In this document: positions 11,358 to 23,209 of the stretch, piece after piece
Layout: every line of letters starts with the position of its first letter
Position numbering within the stretch: position 1 is the stretch's first letter
Notes under the pieces: generated by a model
Database searches by the model: none
What the model was told of the DNA's origin: nothing
What the model saw: only the letters and a program-made list of their open reading frames with translations
Translations under genes and position numbers: made by a program
Source of the DNA: Durusdinium trenchii
Lineage: Eukaryota > Sar > Dinophyceae > Suessiales > Symbiodiniaceae
Direction of reading: 5' to 3'
Assembly (NCBI GenBank): GCA_963970005.1
Contig: CAXAMN010022729.1
Coordinates: 623,312 to 687,311 of the forward strand
DNA length: 64,000 nucleotides

Positions 11358-14300
11358 CATGCAAGCTGGCTTGCGTCTCGCAAAAGTCTTGTGAAGCTGA
11401 TGAAGCGAAACTACCAAAGTACAACTTGAAGCTGGGAAACTGGTTGGTAGTCGGGCAGCACTGTTGTGAATGTGTGACGATTCCGCCGCTTCCCAGCTCT
11501 TATTGGCAGAACGTGCAATGCATGCATGCATGAAGCATTGCGTGAATAGATGTGAGTAGTCTTGCAGGAGCAGTGATGCTTGGGACACGAGTCTTCTGGT
11601 ATCAAATATCACTGATGAAAGATGGTCCACGGGGAAAACACAATCAAGACAGGTCAAACAATGTAGGCACACACGCACAATCGCACACACACACAGACAC
11701 ATAATCACATATATGTCATATGTCACACACACACATATATATATATACAATTTAGTATATGATGTTATTTTTCCATTTTGGCTGATTGGCAAAAATCATT
11801 CGACACAATTCGCATATAACGAGGCTTGCGCAAGGCCCTCTGAACAATCCGAAAAGGTCACCATGCCAGCCACACATCATCAGGACACCGAGATATCATA
11901 TGGCCCTCACCACCACGAGCGTTTAGTTTAGCTGCTGCCATCAGTGCATTTCGAGCCTATGGCATTTGCAGCCGGGGACCCCAGGAGATCCAGACAACAA
12001 CAAGTCAATCCATCAAGCCAGGTGGACATCTTCGGTTTAGTTAAGTTGCTCTGCTTAAGTTTTTCTTGCTCCTGCCAAAGTGATCCTTGTGCCAATGTCA
12101 CCCATTCGGTTCTAAGTCGAGACTTGGACCCTATTAGGCGCGAAATTCTGTCTACATCAGGAATTTGAGTTCCCACCTTAGCGTGTTGAAACGATCGTTG
12201 GTCAGATAAACCTTCAGAAACGTTGGGTGTATACTGAATATCAGCCCCTTCTCACCGAGGCCCTCAAGTCACTGAGGATGTCATCCGAGAAACCTTTGCG
12301 AGACTTGGACAGAAGCCCGAGAAGTCTGAGAAGCTTGCAATGTGATGTATAACTCAATCTTGACATAAACTACGTACAGCTGCGCACAGTGCCGCGTGCC
12401 CATTGCTCCAGTGGAACGCAGACGCACCATGGCGCACCACTTATACAAACTTCAAAAAATCGAGGAGCCATTTCATGAAGGCCCAGGCTTCCTCAAAGAA
12501 GCCTGAGCCCTTCTGCGTCCAAGCCTATGAAGCTGCTTACCAATAGCATCTAATAGCTTACCTACTTGTTAGCCTCCTTTTAGCAGCATACACCCCCAGG
12601 CTTTTAAAAGCACATTTCAATACACGTCGGCAATATTTGCACCAGTGCCCAGCCACCAAGGACCTGCGATGCAATCGAGAGAGCCTGGAACTTTGGTCTT
12701 GTTTCCAGGAAAGGAGTTAAAAAAAGAATTGATCGCTTTTCGCAATGACAGACAAAACATGTGCTTCCAACACCGTGGCTGGGTGTGTGTGTAAGGAGGT
12801 AAAGAGTGGCATGAGATTGTGAGATGCAAATGGGATGCAGCTGTTTGCATGACAGACTGAACTGAACGCAGAGACTCAACTGCTCCTGTAGGTTTTGTTC
12901 AGATCCTTTCAGGGGAGGACTGGATGATGTGGAATGTTTTGGAATCGAGCGAACCAGAAGTCAAGAAGCCAATAAAAGGTTCCAGCAGAAAGCCGCACCG
13001 TTTACGCGGCAGTCTTTACTGCACGAGGACAACAGAATTCTTTGCACAGCTCGACTTCGCAACATCCAAGGGAGTTCTGGAGGCTGTGTGGTTTAAGGTT
13101 GACGGAACGTTCCCTGAATTTGTGGAAGCCGCATCTGATTAATTTTCTTGAGGCGCATCAGATGAGTGGCACCAAGCTCTTGGGGCAGCCCGTTGAGGCA
13201 TTGCTCCTTCAATCTCCGGGGCTTTGTTTGTTTCATTGATCGAGTTCTTAACTTACAATAGACGGTCAAGCAACTGTAAGACAAGCTTCCTTTAGACAAA
13301 CTATTTGGCGAGATGTTGAATGTTCTTTGAGGGTGTTGAAAACGCAAGCTAGCAACGAGTCAGGCAACCCAAATCATCCCAAATCAATGGATCCAGAAGG
13401 GTATGCTAGGGCTGGGGGCCTCCCGCGTGGTCTGAGTTTGCTCACTTCTTTTTGCGGGGGGAAGGGGCAGAGGAGAGGGTGCGAGAGATGGGCTGTGGAA
13501 AAGAGACATCGTAGGCTTCAAATTGCAATGAGTGCAATGATAATGCTTTATACAATGTTCCTGTGCTTGTAATTTAATTTGCACAGGGAGCCCCATCATG
13601 GCTATTTAACTGGCAACAGGTAGGTGCACCCTATATTGGCTTGTACCCAGCATAGATGTTGAGTGCAGTGGGCTCGGAACTACTATATACAAGTGTTTGA
13701 ACTTCGCCACTTGCTCTAGTCTGCCTTTATCGAGGCATCTGGCTTTACTTGCTATTTAGCATCCCCCTTAGTAGGCAGGTCTTGATCCGAAAATGTTGGT
13801 TCATGGCCTGTTTGCACAGATCTCGGTCATGGACCCGGGCTCCAAAGACATGGGCAGGAAGGCGCTGCGGACAATCAAACTTGACTCTTCTACGTAACAT
13901 TATGCTGATGCAGTGGTCCTTCTGGCAATGTAAACGTGCAAGAATCTTGTGAGTCTTGTGCAGCTTTGCGTGGCAGATGTGGAATGTGCAAAAGTCTTGG
14001 GAGTCAGTGTGCGGAGCTATGCTGCTTCCAATTCTTTATTAAATTTGAATGTATATATTCGACTGAAGATGACTGAAGTACTGCATGCCGTACGTACTAT
14101 TAATAAGCCACCCAGAGGAAGTGGATCAATTATTTCACAGAACTCCCCACCCCTTGCCTCCTAGGCCATCGTGGAGAAAAGAAGATGCGACCGGTCCCCT
14201 TTACTTTAAGATGCAATCTAATCCTGGACTTGTAAAACAGAGGGCCTTTAGAAAAGAGTCGCAGCTTCTTTTTTTTACACCTGGACGTCACTACCCCGAA

Positions 14301-14600
14301 CACTACGTAGGCCAAGAAGCCTCTTCATTCTTGAGCCTTAGGCTTGAACAATAAGACTGATGATTGTGTCTAAATACGCGACATGATAAATTCTGCAAAT
14401 GCTCGTCGGCTCTTTGAACATTCTGCTTTAATTGTAACGACGCGCTATCAGAGTCAGCCTTTTTGGATAAGACGTTGCTCCTAGAAAAGGCTTGTGAGAC
14501 GACATGAGGATACCCTGGCCTATTTGCCACGAAAGCTAGCCTTAGCTAGCTGGAGTTGCTCTTGCTTTAGCAAGTTAAGTGACGGGGTGGACGCACCTCA
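11358..14600. other. Intergenic region with simple repeats and weak exon candidates
   Basis: The stretch contains a CA/TA microsatellite at about 11684-11756, an 11-base match to the dinoflagellate spliced leader at 11773-11783, and a small inverted repeat around 12481-12509 built on AGGCTT/AAGCCT. Possible exon fragments are an open frame at 12924-13142 ending in FPEFVEAASD, and a piece at about 13818-13898 reading ISVMDPGSKDMGRKALRTIK before a stop. Neither has a recognisable domain. Confidence 0.35.
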
Positions 14601-14637
14601 GAAACCTCAAATAATTGATTAAATCAATCTTATGGAC

Positions 14638-14670
14638 CCCCCCCCCCCGGGGGTTCGACTCCCCCCCTGC
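14638..14670. repeat. C-tract/G-tract near-palindrome
   Basis: A run of about twelve C is followed directly by five G, then TTCGACT and seven C. The part GGGGGTTCGACTCCCCCC can pair with itself and looks like a T-arm, but no acceptor, D or anticodon arm accompanies it. I treat it as a local inverted repeat next to the CAG tract and not as a tRNA. Confidence 0.5.
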
Positions 14671-14744
14671 GCGCGGTGAGCGGGACCACCAAGCAGCTGC
14701 AGCACACCAAGCATCTGCAATTTACCACCAAGCAGCTGCAGCAA

Positions 14745-14907
14745 ACCACAAAGGAGCAGCAGCAGCAGAAGCAGCAGACCCAGAGCAGCAGCAGCAGCAG
14801 CAGCAGCAGACCACCCAGCGCCAGCAGCAGCAGCAGACGACCCGGCGCCAGCAGAGCACCCAGCGCAGCAGCGCCCAGCGCAGCAGCGGCAGCGGCAGCA
14901 GCAGCAG

Positions 14908-14944
<37 letters not shown>

Positions 14945-15048
14945 CCACCCAGCGGCAGCAGCAGCAGCAGCAGCAGAGCACCCACCGCCGCAGCAGCAGC
15001 AGCAGCAGACCACCCAGCAGCAGCAGCAGCAGCAGAGGACCCGGCCCG
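14745..15048. repeat. CAG/GCA trinucleotide repeat tract, interrupted
   Basis: About 300 bases are dominated by CAG/AGC/GCA triplets. They are interrupted by words such as ACCACCCAGCG that recur several times, giving a loose higher-order pattern. All three + frames stay open over most of it (Gln-rich, Ser-rich and Ala-rich), and so do the complementary frames. Open frames here are therefore not evidence of a gene. Confidence 0.9.
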
Positions 15049-15472
15049 GCTAGCTTTCGTTCACCCCCTCTGGCCTCAAGTGCTCACAGCAAGCGGTTGG
15101 CAATTTCGTTTTTGGTGCAGAATCTGATTTTGGCAATGGCTGTAGTTACCACCTGTATCGATTCGCTTTAGCACACGCATAGGACAGCGGATTTTTGCAC
15201 CCTTCTCCTTTCAAACTTTCAATGTTTACTTAGGCATGAAAATAAAGCAAAGCAAGATCCCATTCCAAGACACTGAAGACAATGAACCCTGTTAGACCAC
15301 GAGCAAGCTCAAACATTATATATGGGTTCAAGCAAACCAAGCAGTCGACCGGTCGAAGCAGGGTGTCATTTCCGATGCCAGACAGTGACCTCGCAAGGTA
15401 AAGCTGCCTTTTGCTACTTAGATGATGACATGTGGCTTCTCTTAGATAAGCCCCTCAGGAACCTAGAAGACA

Positions 15473-16221
15473 GTGCCAACCAACCTACGTGCGAGCGAGC
15501 GGACGGTTCAAGCATTCAACCAACCAAGCGACGAACTCAATGTGAACAACAAGCCTCCCTTCCGGCGACGCCCTTTCTCAAGTCTTCGACATATACAGAC
15601 GTGGATGCGATGTCACATGCTAAGGCCCGAAGACCAAGAAGAGACTACCAGCACAGAGCCGCAGGGAGTTCAGGCGGAGTACTTCCGGCGGCTGCCTCAG
15701 GTCGAACGTTGAGTTTTTCTTAGCTCGGAACAGGATCATGAGATGCCAGCTGTGCTTATTTAGGCAGGTCAGGTTTCAGGCTTTGCTCGCAGCCCTGGAC
15801 CTCTCAAGCGCTCCCGGCACAATTGCACTTGGCAACATGGTGCTCACCTACTGGGAGAAATGGAACATGGCAGCTTGTTGGCAATGATGCCGAAAAGTGT
15901 TGGCTTGTGCGGCAGTGCAGCATGGGGCCAGCAGTGAGGTGTGGCTGGCAGCGAACTTCTACATTCATTTTGGCTGGGAAATGAGACGCTTGCTAGCACA
16001 AAGGTGTGCAGTTCACGGGAAGCTTTGTGAAGCTGTGGTCGTCTTTTTGATTTGGTTAACGCCACAAGATTCCAGAGGATGCCCAAGGTCAATGCCTAAG
16101 GCAGTTTTGGACAGCGGTTCTGCAATGTTCTGCGCACTCAAGGCCTCCTCGGCTTCTTTGACTATGCTGAGTGGAAGAACGGGTCTCCTGAATGCAGATG
16201 CACTTAAACTTGAAGCCTCTC
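15473..16221 (+). CDS. Unassigned multi-exon gene fragment
   Basis: I do not recognise this protein. The first piece ends EYFRRLPQ with a donor CAG|GTCGAA near 15708. It joins in phase 0 at about 15769 to VRFQALLAALDLSSAPGTIA and continues to TYWEKWNMAACW. A third piece near 15930-16040 reads SEVWLAANFYIHFGWEMRRL. A last piece reads FCNVLRTQGLLGFFDYAEW and stops at about 16221. The amino-acid make-up is protein-like and splice signals are present. Only the first junction was phase-checked, so the chain order is a proposal. Confidence 0.4.
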
Positions 16222-16231
16222 ACTGGCACTG

Positions 16232-19200
16232 ACGATCTGCACGAAATGGTTGCTGCACCTTCCACCACACACTCTGTTTTGCAATTTCAATACTGTAAAT
16301 AAAATTCATCTATATAGATCCCGCTATCACATTTTTCCAGGAATATCAGGAATACTTTAAATTTACTGTAGGACAGGCCTATCTCGATATTTTCCAGAGT
16401 TGACTTTGTTTGAGAGATTGCCTCTGCCGTTCGACTGGGACTAGGACTAGGTCATACGAGTGGACTCAGTCACCTGGTTACCGTTTGCGAGGTTTAAGCC
16501 TTGGAACTTCTTATGCGCGACCTTCAGTTCATATGGAAACTATGACCGGCGTTCCTCCTTTGCATCGGGGGATTCATGATGTCAATCAAAGATATTTATA
16601 AAGTGAAGAAAGACCGAGAAAAGGAGAGAGAGGGAGAGAGGGAGGGAGTGAAGGAGGGAGAGGGAAAGAGAGTCAGGGAGGAGCGACCTCTGTACCAAAC
16701 CAAAGTCCCTAAACCTAAACCTGTGTGGAAGATGGAAGGCTTTTTGATTCACAAAATATAACAAAAGAGCTTGCATTGACAAGCCATTCATGCCTGCCCT
16801 TCTCTTGCCCATTCAGGGCTCTCCATGTCCAATGCATGTGCTTGTCAATGCGAACGTGCCACAGGCTACAAACTCAAGCCGCCAGCCGACTATCAAGGAA
16901 CAAAGGCCAGCATCGACAAAGCTCCGCGCTTAGAAACAAAGTTGTTGAAGCCCAAGCCATGTGTTTCCGCTTTGGACTTGTAACCTTCTGGTTTGCAAGT
17001 GGATCTCGCACCCAACTGACTAGGTTGTGCTGGCGGTGGAGGTTCCTGCAGGGATCGTTGACGGTGCTCTTTGCCTTCTGTGGCTTAAGGCGTGAGTGTT
17101 GTGGGGGATTTTGAGTGTTCAACTCCGATGGCAGTGTGGATTCGCTGGAGCAATGCCATGTGGCTGAGGGATGTCGCAAGAGTTTTCGAAAACTCCCACT
17201 CATGTGCTTGCAGGGCATTTTGGACAATGCCTGGTACAGCCGCACACCTGCAATGATTGTCTAAGAGTCTAAGTGTCAATTCAATGGGCCTGCAAAAAGG
17301 CCTTAGATTAGCCTATGGCCTATGTCTAGGAGTCTAGCGGCTTCGACTGTGTCGAACGTCAACCCGCAAAACCCAGGATGGCCCACTCAGCTTGTCGTTA
17401 GTGCCCTTCACGCTTTTGGCACTGTGGTCTTTTGGGCTGATGAACTCGTACCTGGTTCCTTTGCGGCAGCTTTAGCCGATCGTTTAACTGTCGCGCTTTT
17501 CATCCATGGCTTCTTTGGCCGGAATTGTGATTGAGGTTGGATGAACTGGTACAAAGGCCCGGAAAGACCAGATCATGACCTCTAGCACGACACATCTTGG
17601 ACCTCATGCACCGATTTCAGGATGCAACACAGATTGTGATCACGCATGATGCATTACAACGAGGGCAGCATGTTCACAAGCATTGGCATCAATTCAGTGG
17701 TCCTGGGCATGCTTTTTGAGGCAATGGCTGGAAATGGACGCACACCGACGGACCACGAAACATCCATTGGTGGTGGGCATTCATTGGCTGGCTCCTAAGG
17801 AACTACAAACCTGTTGTGATTTTGCTCCTGCTGGTGGGTTCTTGGAAGCGCTAAACACATGACCGAGCTTTGAGCATTGCGTATTGCTAGAGCATTTGGA
17901 AGGCGTTGAATTGCGAGGGACAGGTGGTGCTCATTTGCACCCCAAGGTTCCAACATGGTGTGGGTTGTGGTCCCAATGATGTACTGCAAAAGTGCGGCTC
18001 AGCTGAAAATGTTGGATTTGGTGGCAGACAAATGATGACCCTAGAGTACATCATGCAGCATCAGTAGAAGCAGACTAAGCTAACGGGCCCATTCTTAGCA
18101 TGCAGGCAAAGACACCTTTCGCAAAAAAAAGCAGAACTTTCTTTCTGAGAGCAGTTTGTTTTTTTCATGAACCACCACAAGCTTGGCCGCTTGGCCTTAG
18201 CTTCCGGAAAGCTAAAACAGGCTGAAACCATCTAAAACCTATTTCTGACTCTTCGAGGAAACATTTCGACGTTTTGAGAACGTTTGCCTTTTTGACCTTT
18301 TGAGCCGAGTTCTTTTTTGCAAAGAAGTTTGGACTTTTTGAGTTTGAGTTTGGACTTTTCAGAAAAAGCTCGGCTTTCTGATAAGGGTGTAGGCTCCGAT
18401 GCTGTGGACATCTCGACCTTTCAAGCTGAAAGGCCGACTTTCAGACGCCGGACGCTACTAGTAGCAAGGTGCATCGCTACTAGGGGCTCCTGGCCTTACT
18501 ACTAGGAACAAAAAGCTAGTAGGGACAAGAAAATACTAGGGACTCCTGGCATCGCTACTAGTAGCAAGGACGCTACTAAAACGCTCCTGGCCATACTACT
18601 AAGGAACAAGAAGCAGACTTTGCACAAATCTTTCTATCTTTGTCCTCGTGGGGTTCCTCACCTTTTCCAAACACACTTTCACTCGAAAGTTCTTGCTCAA
18701 GCTCTTTTTGGTGTGGAGGGAGCTCATATACTTTTGGAACACAATAGGCGCAGACTTGTATAGACTTTCAGACTTTTTCATGACTTTTCTATTTTGGAGT
18801 TCTTTCTTTCTCAAGTTGGCCGTGTGGCGCTGTGCATCACACCAGCATGTTCAAGCAACGGAATTCTATATGTACTCAGATGCCGTGCATGGTGAGCACG
18901 TTTGCGTGGAAGCGTCAGGTGTCAGGAGCCATTCAAAGTCCATTCCATCCCGTTTAATTGAACTTTATAGTTTGACAACTTTGGAGCCGTATTCGCGTCC
19001 TTAGATCATCATTTTTCAGTTTGCCCGTCAGATCCTTCGAGACAAATGTGACTTTTCACAACTTTCGATGTTTCAGATATTGTTCGACAACTGAAAGCAA
19101 AAACACAACAATTTTGACTTGTTTTTTCGACTTTTCGCACTGCTCCCGAGAATGAAGGGGGGCCATGCTTTGCTTCCACAGACAAGCCCTCGAAGACTCA

Positions 19201-19760
19201 CGGGGCACACACTCACACGTATACCGTATACCCTATCATATTCAATATGCCGTTCCGCGATGTTCTGTGAAAGGACTGCTAGCCAAGATTTGAGTGCTTG
19301 TTGCTTGTGACACGTGGGTTCTTTGAGGCGATTGATGTGATGAAGCCCGCCCTGAAGACACTTTGCTAAGCGCCTTGTCACAAACACCAACGGTCAGCTG
19401 GGTGACTTTCAATGATTTGCATTACTTGTAGCGCCAGCATGTCTCATTTGCTTCTTGGGGCGCAACTCCAGCCAAGCGCCATCGCAAGGCGTAGCGCTGG
19501 GAGTTGAGATCCATGGCCCGCCGGTAGGGCCAGCTCCGACGCAGTTTACATGGCGCTGGAGCTGAATTTTCGGCAATGGAGCAACAGAGAGATGCTCCAC
19601 GTGTGCTCGGCCACGCTTCCTTCAAGCGGGGGCCACGAGCTGAAGTGGTTTTAATTTTAGGCCTACGGCTGTTGCCGTAGACCCGTAGAAGATTGTAGGA
19701 AGTTTAGTGATTTGTGCACGGGTCCACAGTTTTCTCAAAGTATTTTCATAATCACAGTTT
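16232..19760. other. Gene-poor stretch with simple and dispersed repeats
   Basis: No supported gene. A purine-rich GAGAGG/GGGA run lies at about 16612-16685. The interval 18120-19160 is rich in GACTTTT-type words. Copies of the TACTAGTAGCAAGGACGCTAC repeat family sit at about 18455-18612. Confidence 0.4.
18455..18612. repeat. Dispersed repeat family A cluster
   Basis: The words GCTACTAGTAGCAAGG, TACTAGGGGCTCCTGGCC and CTACTAGGAACAAG recur in tandem with small changes. The same family, in both orientations, is seen at about 2551-2715, 4610-4705, 5942-6015, 32127-32305, 46165-46220, 56160-56222, 56945-57035 and 59020-59185. It lies in introns and in intergenic DNA. Confidence 0.85.
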
Positions 19761-19769
19761 TCTTGTCAG

Positions 19770-20000
19770 AGATTCGTCCAGATGCAATCGGTGGAGTGGG
19801 GCCTTTGCTTCAGTGTGCCAACCGAGAAGACGGCGTGTTGAAGTGGCTTGTTGCTTCCGGCGTGACAAAAGGTCCGTGCATGGTTCGAACATTAGGGGCT
19901 GTCCTGCGAACATTGCCGAGCACTTGTTCTGATGAGGCGCTTCAAGGAGGCGGAGGAAGACAAGCGCCTGAGAACTGCCGGTAGCCAAGCACCCACGGTC
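19770..20000 (+). CDS. Possible coding exons, function unknown
   Basis: After an acceptor ending TTGTCAG the sequence reads EIRPDAIGGVGPLLQCANRE and on through LKWLVASG to a likely donor AAAAG|GTCCGT near 19871. A second candidate follows an ATGAG acceptor near 19934 and reads RFKEAEEDKRLRTAG, a charged helix-like piece. I recognise no domain. These are exon candidates only. Confidence 0.3.
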
Positions 20001-20388
20001 AGTCCTCCAAAGTTCCTCATGTACTCTTGCGGATTTTTTTTTTTGCAGCCCCTTAGTTGGCAAGATGCCCCCCAAAAGCACATTCTTCGAAATATGCAAC
20101 TAGAAGTTGCACATTGTGTGGAAAGCATGCCTAGGTGCATATTGCTGGTTTGGCGAAGGAGGTGCCCATAAAGACTGGAGAGGTTTGACAAGTACATAAA
20201 AAGACTGTACTTGCCTGGGCAGGGGGCTAAACATTTTCTACCTATAGCTATATAATTACCCACATCGAATTTGTGGTTTTCGGTGCGCACACGTGCAATC
20301 ACACACACACATAAGCGCATAGGCATACAACAGCATACAACAGTATTTGTATTTATTTGTAAGGTGTATGAATTACTGTAGATGAAGC

Positions 20389-20826
20389 ATGCAGCCCCCC
20401 AACTGGATCAATGAAGCATGGCCACCGCCAACCCCAGCCCGAAACCGCGCGTACTACATAACACAGGCCACAGAAGAAGATGTGAGGCCGCTTTGTGAAA
20501 GTTGGTGTGCTTTGCAGAAATTGTTCGCAGCACTGCCAACTAGACTTCAAGTGGCTTGTATTCTAGTCTTCTATAACGAATTCAGGACACATGCGCAGCT
20601 TTTCAGGCTGTGCTTGAAGCAGATGTCTGCGCTTTGTGTGTTTCTACCAGCTGTCCGCGCTTTGGCTCATCTTGGCTCACAGCCTCGCAGCTGCTCGAAG
20701 AGCAGTGTGGAAGCCTCAGAGTTGCTGCATTGCTTGTCGTTGTCGGTGATAGGGGGTAGGACGACGATAGCCCTTGTCAAGTTGAGGATATCGCGCTGGA
20801 TCTGTTACTGTGCGAAAGTATGCTAG
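20389..20826 (+). CDS. Open reading frame of 145 codons, unassigned
   Basis: This is an uninterrupted frame from an ATG at 20389. Its middle looks protein-like (TRLQVACILVFYNEFRTHAQ), but the start is proline-rich and the end is irregular. No domain is recognised. It may be part of a spliced gene or chance. Confidence 0.25.
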   Translation: MQPPNWINEAWPPPTPARNRAYYITQATEEDVRPLCESWCALQKLFAALPTRLQVACILVFYNEFRTHAQLFRLCLKQMSALCVFLPAVRALAHLGSQPRSCSKSSVEASELLHCLSLSVIGGRTTIALVKLRISRWICYCAKVC

Positions 20827-22465
20827 AAGTTCTAGCTTGATATGCTTTGCTTCGCATGCTGTGCAGCTCCAGGTGCAGGCCCAGCATGCCGTTTGTACCG
20901 ATCTCGAGCCGCAAGCCTCATGCACTCCTGCTGGATCATGACAAGGATGCAGCTGCTCCATGCTGCTCCTGAAAGCGCTGAGAGCCGACAGAGAGCAGCT
21001 ACAAAGCCATACTAAGCTCATAGTAGCTATGGTGACCTTGCCTGCATTGCACGTTGGCCAACGCAGCCAGGACCGCATCCGTGCTCAGATGCAATCCAAA
21101 GATGAAGCAATGGGCTCAGTGAGGCACAGCTTGCGATATGGCATCAATAGGCCAATGTGGCACCAAGGAGAGGCACCCTGTTTCACCAAACATGCACCAT
21201 GGTTTTATCATGTTTATCATATGTTCATCTCATGATGTACGATGTACCATCCATCTACTGTAATGTTTAATATTATGTTCCTCACTTGATCCCCAAAGCT
21301 GAGGCAAGCGTGGCGGAACATTATGGCCTAGCGCCAAGTTCCCGAGGCTACCGATTTGGGAACCACCCAATGACTCGCGGCCCCGTCAGGCTGGGAGACG
21401 AGTTGAACAAAAGCAATCTAAAAAACCAAGCCACCAATGAGTTTCAATCAAGCAAGATAAACAAACAAAACAATTGGGGAGTTTGCAGAGTTTGCATGCT
21501 TGAGTTTTGCGTCCATTGCATGATATTGCAAATAAAGACTGTAGCCTACGATTGCAACTCGGATCATAACTGCATTTGGGTCGTCGGTGATGTGGTGATG
21601 TCGAGCAGCACACAACTGGGCAGTGTGATGCGTGTGAGAGTGAGCATTGCCCTACATGTTGAGTGGGGAGTGATATGCAAAATCGACCCGACATTACGGT
21701 GCAATCACCCAGTACCTAGTCAGACTCTAGTCCGTCCGAACTCTAGACATTCCTCATGCCAGGGGGCCGGAGGTGCCTTTCAAGGACCTGCGTTGGCTTA
21801 TTGGTTGTTCTCAGTTTTCGCCACAAACCGGCTCGCTCCATGTTCTCAAGGAGGCTCTTACATTAGTTTACATTCAGGTTCATTCAGGCTCCAGAGGTGA
21901 AGTAGAACAGAGCATCCAACATCCTTGTTTGATTTAGTTGAGTTCCCGTAGCAAGTACAGCAAGTACACAGTCAGTGCAGCCAGAATGTTCTTTGTTTGG
22001 AGGAGGCAACGCGACATTGGAAGCCTTCGGAGGTTGAGCGCGAGGTCCGGTTCTTAGACCTTTGGCTTTTTGGCTTCGTTTAATCCAGCTGTTCAATCCT
22101 TCCTCGCGCTCAGGGGCCAATGGCAAAGGTGGATGTGAAGCAAGCCAAAGTTGGTGCATATTGGGACTGCAATCCGGTTTGATTTATGACATTCTATTGT
22201 CGGACCCAGGCCAGGCCCCTTCCATATCCCGTGGCAGGACGGCTCCCATGTAAAGCTTGCAGCCCTTCGCAATTGCCAGTCCTCTCCAGCGTTGCAGCAG
22301 TCAGCTGCAGAAGTTATGCAGGCGCGTATGCATGTATGGCATCCATCCAATCTGCCACTCTTTATTAAAGACACTTAACAGCTCTGAAGGGACACAATTG
22401 CTTTGGGCCAGAAATTCTTCGCCATTAAACTGAGCTACGGTTCATCTCAATAGGCGTGCCACCCC

Positions 22466-23110
22466 TTGACTACAGAGCTCCGGCGATGGGAGAAGCTTGC
22501 CAAGGTGTTGGCTAGCGGCTATCACATTTGTTGCGAACTTTGTAGAGTCGTTCACAAACAAAGAAGAATCAGCGAGAATCGTCATAGCCAGTTTCATAAT
22601 ATCTATCTTTGCCCTTTGCTGCATTCCGGGGGTGCAAGGCATGTTGGATCAAGTTCAGCTTGTGCGGGCAGGTGACTGAGAGAGGGGAGATCAATGAGGC
22701 CGAGCAGCGGAACGCACAGCAGAATCACCTTTGGATACAGTCCCGTGGAACTCTTTCGCGTGGAGAAAAAGCTACTAGTAGCAGGTTGGAGGCCATCGCT
22801 ATTAGGTTGGAGGCCATCGCAAATAGTAGCAAGGTATTGGGACAAGTTTCCTTTTGTTTTTGGTTCAGAGATGTTGCATCAAAGTAGGACGTCCAATCTT
22901 CAATGGCAGCGAGCCGAAAGCTGTGCCAAGCTGGCGTGCGGCCAAAACCAGTTTTTGCAGGAGGACTTGCTTGCACCTGAGAGCTGCAAAAGTGTCATAA
23001 TGGCAGTTGCACCAGCAGCAAGTTGCACACGTGGCAACTCCTTCAGTGTGAACCAGGTGAACTTCCCCAAATATATGCTGATCAACAACTGTACCTCGGC
23101 TTTGTGACGA
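22466..23110 (+). CDS. Candidate exons: membrane helix and cysteine-rich segment
   Basis: One candidate exon (about 22520-22672) reads AITFVANFVESFTNKEE, then a hydrophobic stretch ARIVIASFIISIFALCC and a short tail. It is a plausible membrane helix. A second (about 22908-23107) is cysteine-spaced (ESCAKLACGQ, ESCKSV, SCTRG, NNCTSAL) and ends in a stop. The two frames are not joined by a phase-checked intron. The interval between them (about 22770-22837) is a hybrid of two repeat families. No domain is recognised, and secreted or surface location is inference from cysteines and the helix. Confidence 0.35.
22770..22837. repeat. Hybrid of repeat families A and B
   Basis: The segment begins with the family A word GCTACTAGTAGCA. 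It runs directly into the family B word GGTTGGAGGCCATCGCTATTA, repeats that, and returns to AATAGTAGCAAGG of family A. It shows the two families are related or readily combined. Confidence 0.75.
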
Positions 23111-23209
23111 GACCCGCGTAACAAGAGCTCAGCCATGCATGAATTGGATTATACACATATATATATATATAGTAGTGTTAGCCTGACAAGCGTGCCAGGT
23201 CACCTCAAG

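Noticed and set aside
14640-14668. T-arm-like GGGGGTTCGACTCCCCCC, possible tRNA
   Set aside because: There is no matching acceptor stem, D-arm or anticodon arm on either side; it is a C/G inverted repeat only.
14619-15127. Long overlapping open frames rich in Gln, Ala, Cys or Leu on both strands
   Set aside because: They come from the CAG repeat, where nearly every frame is open. No frame has non-repeat sequence that looks like a protein domain.
21286-21900. 204-codon open frame on the + strand
   Set aside because: Composition is irregular, no motif is visible, and no splice-linked neighbour was found. Probably chance.
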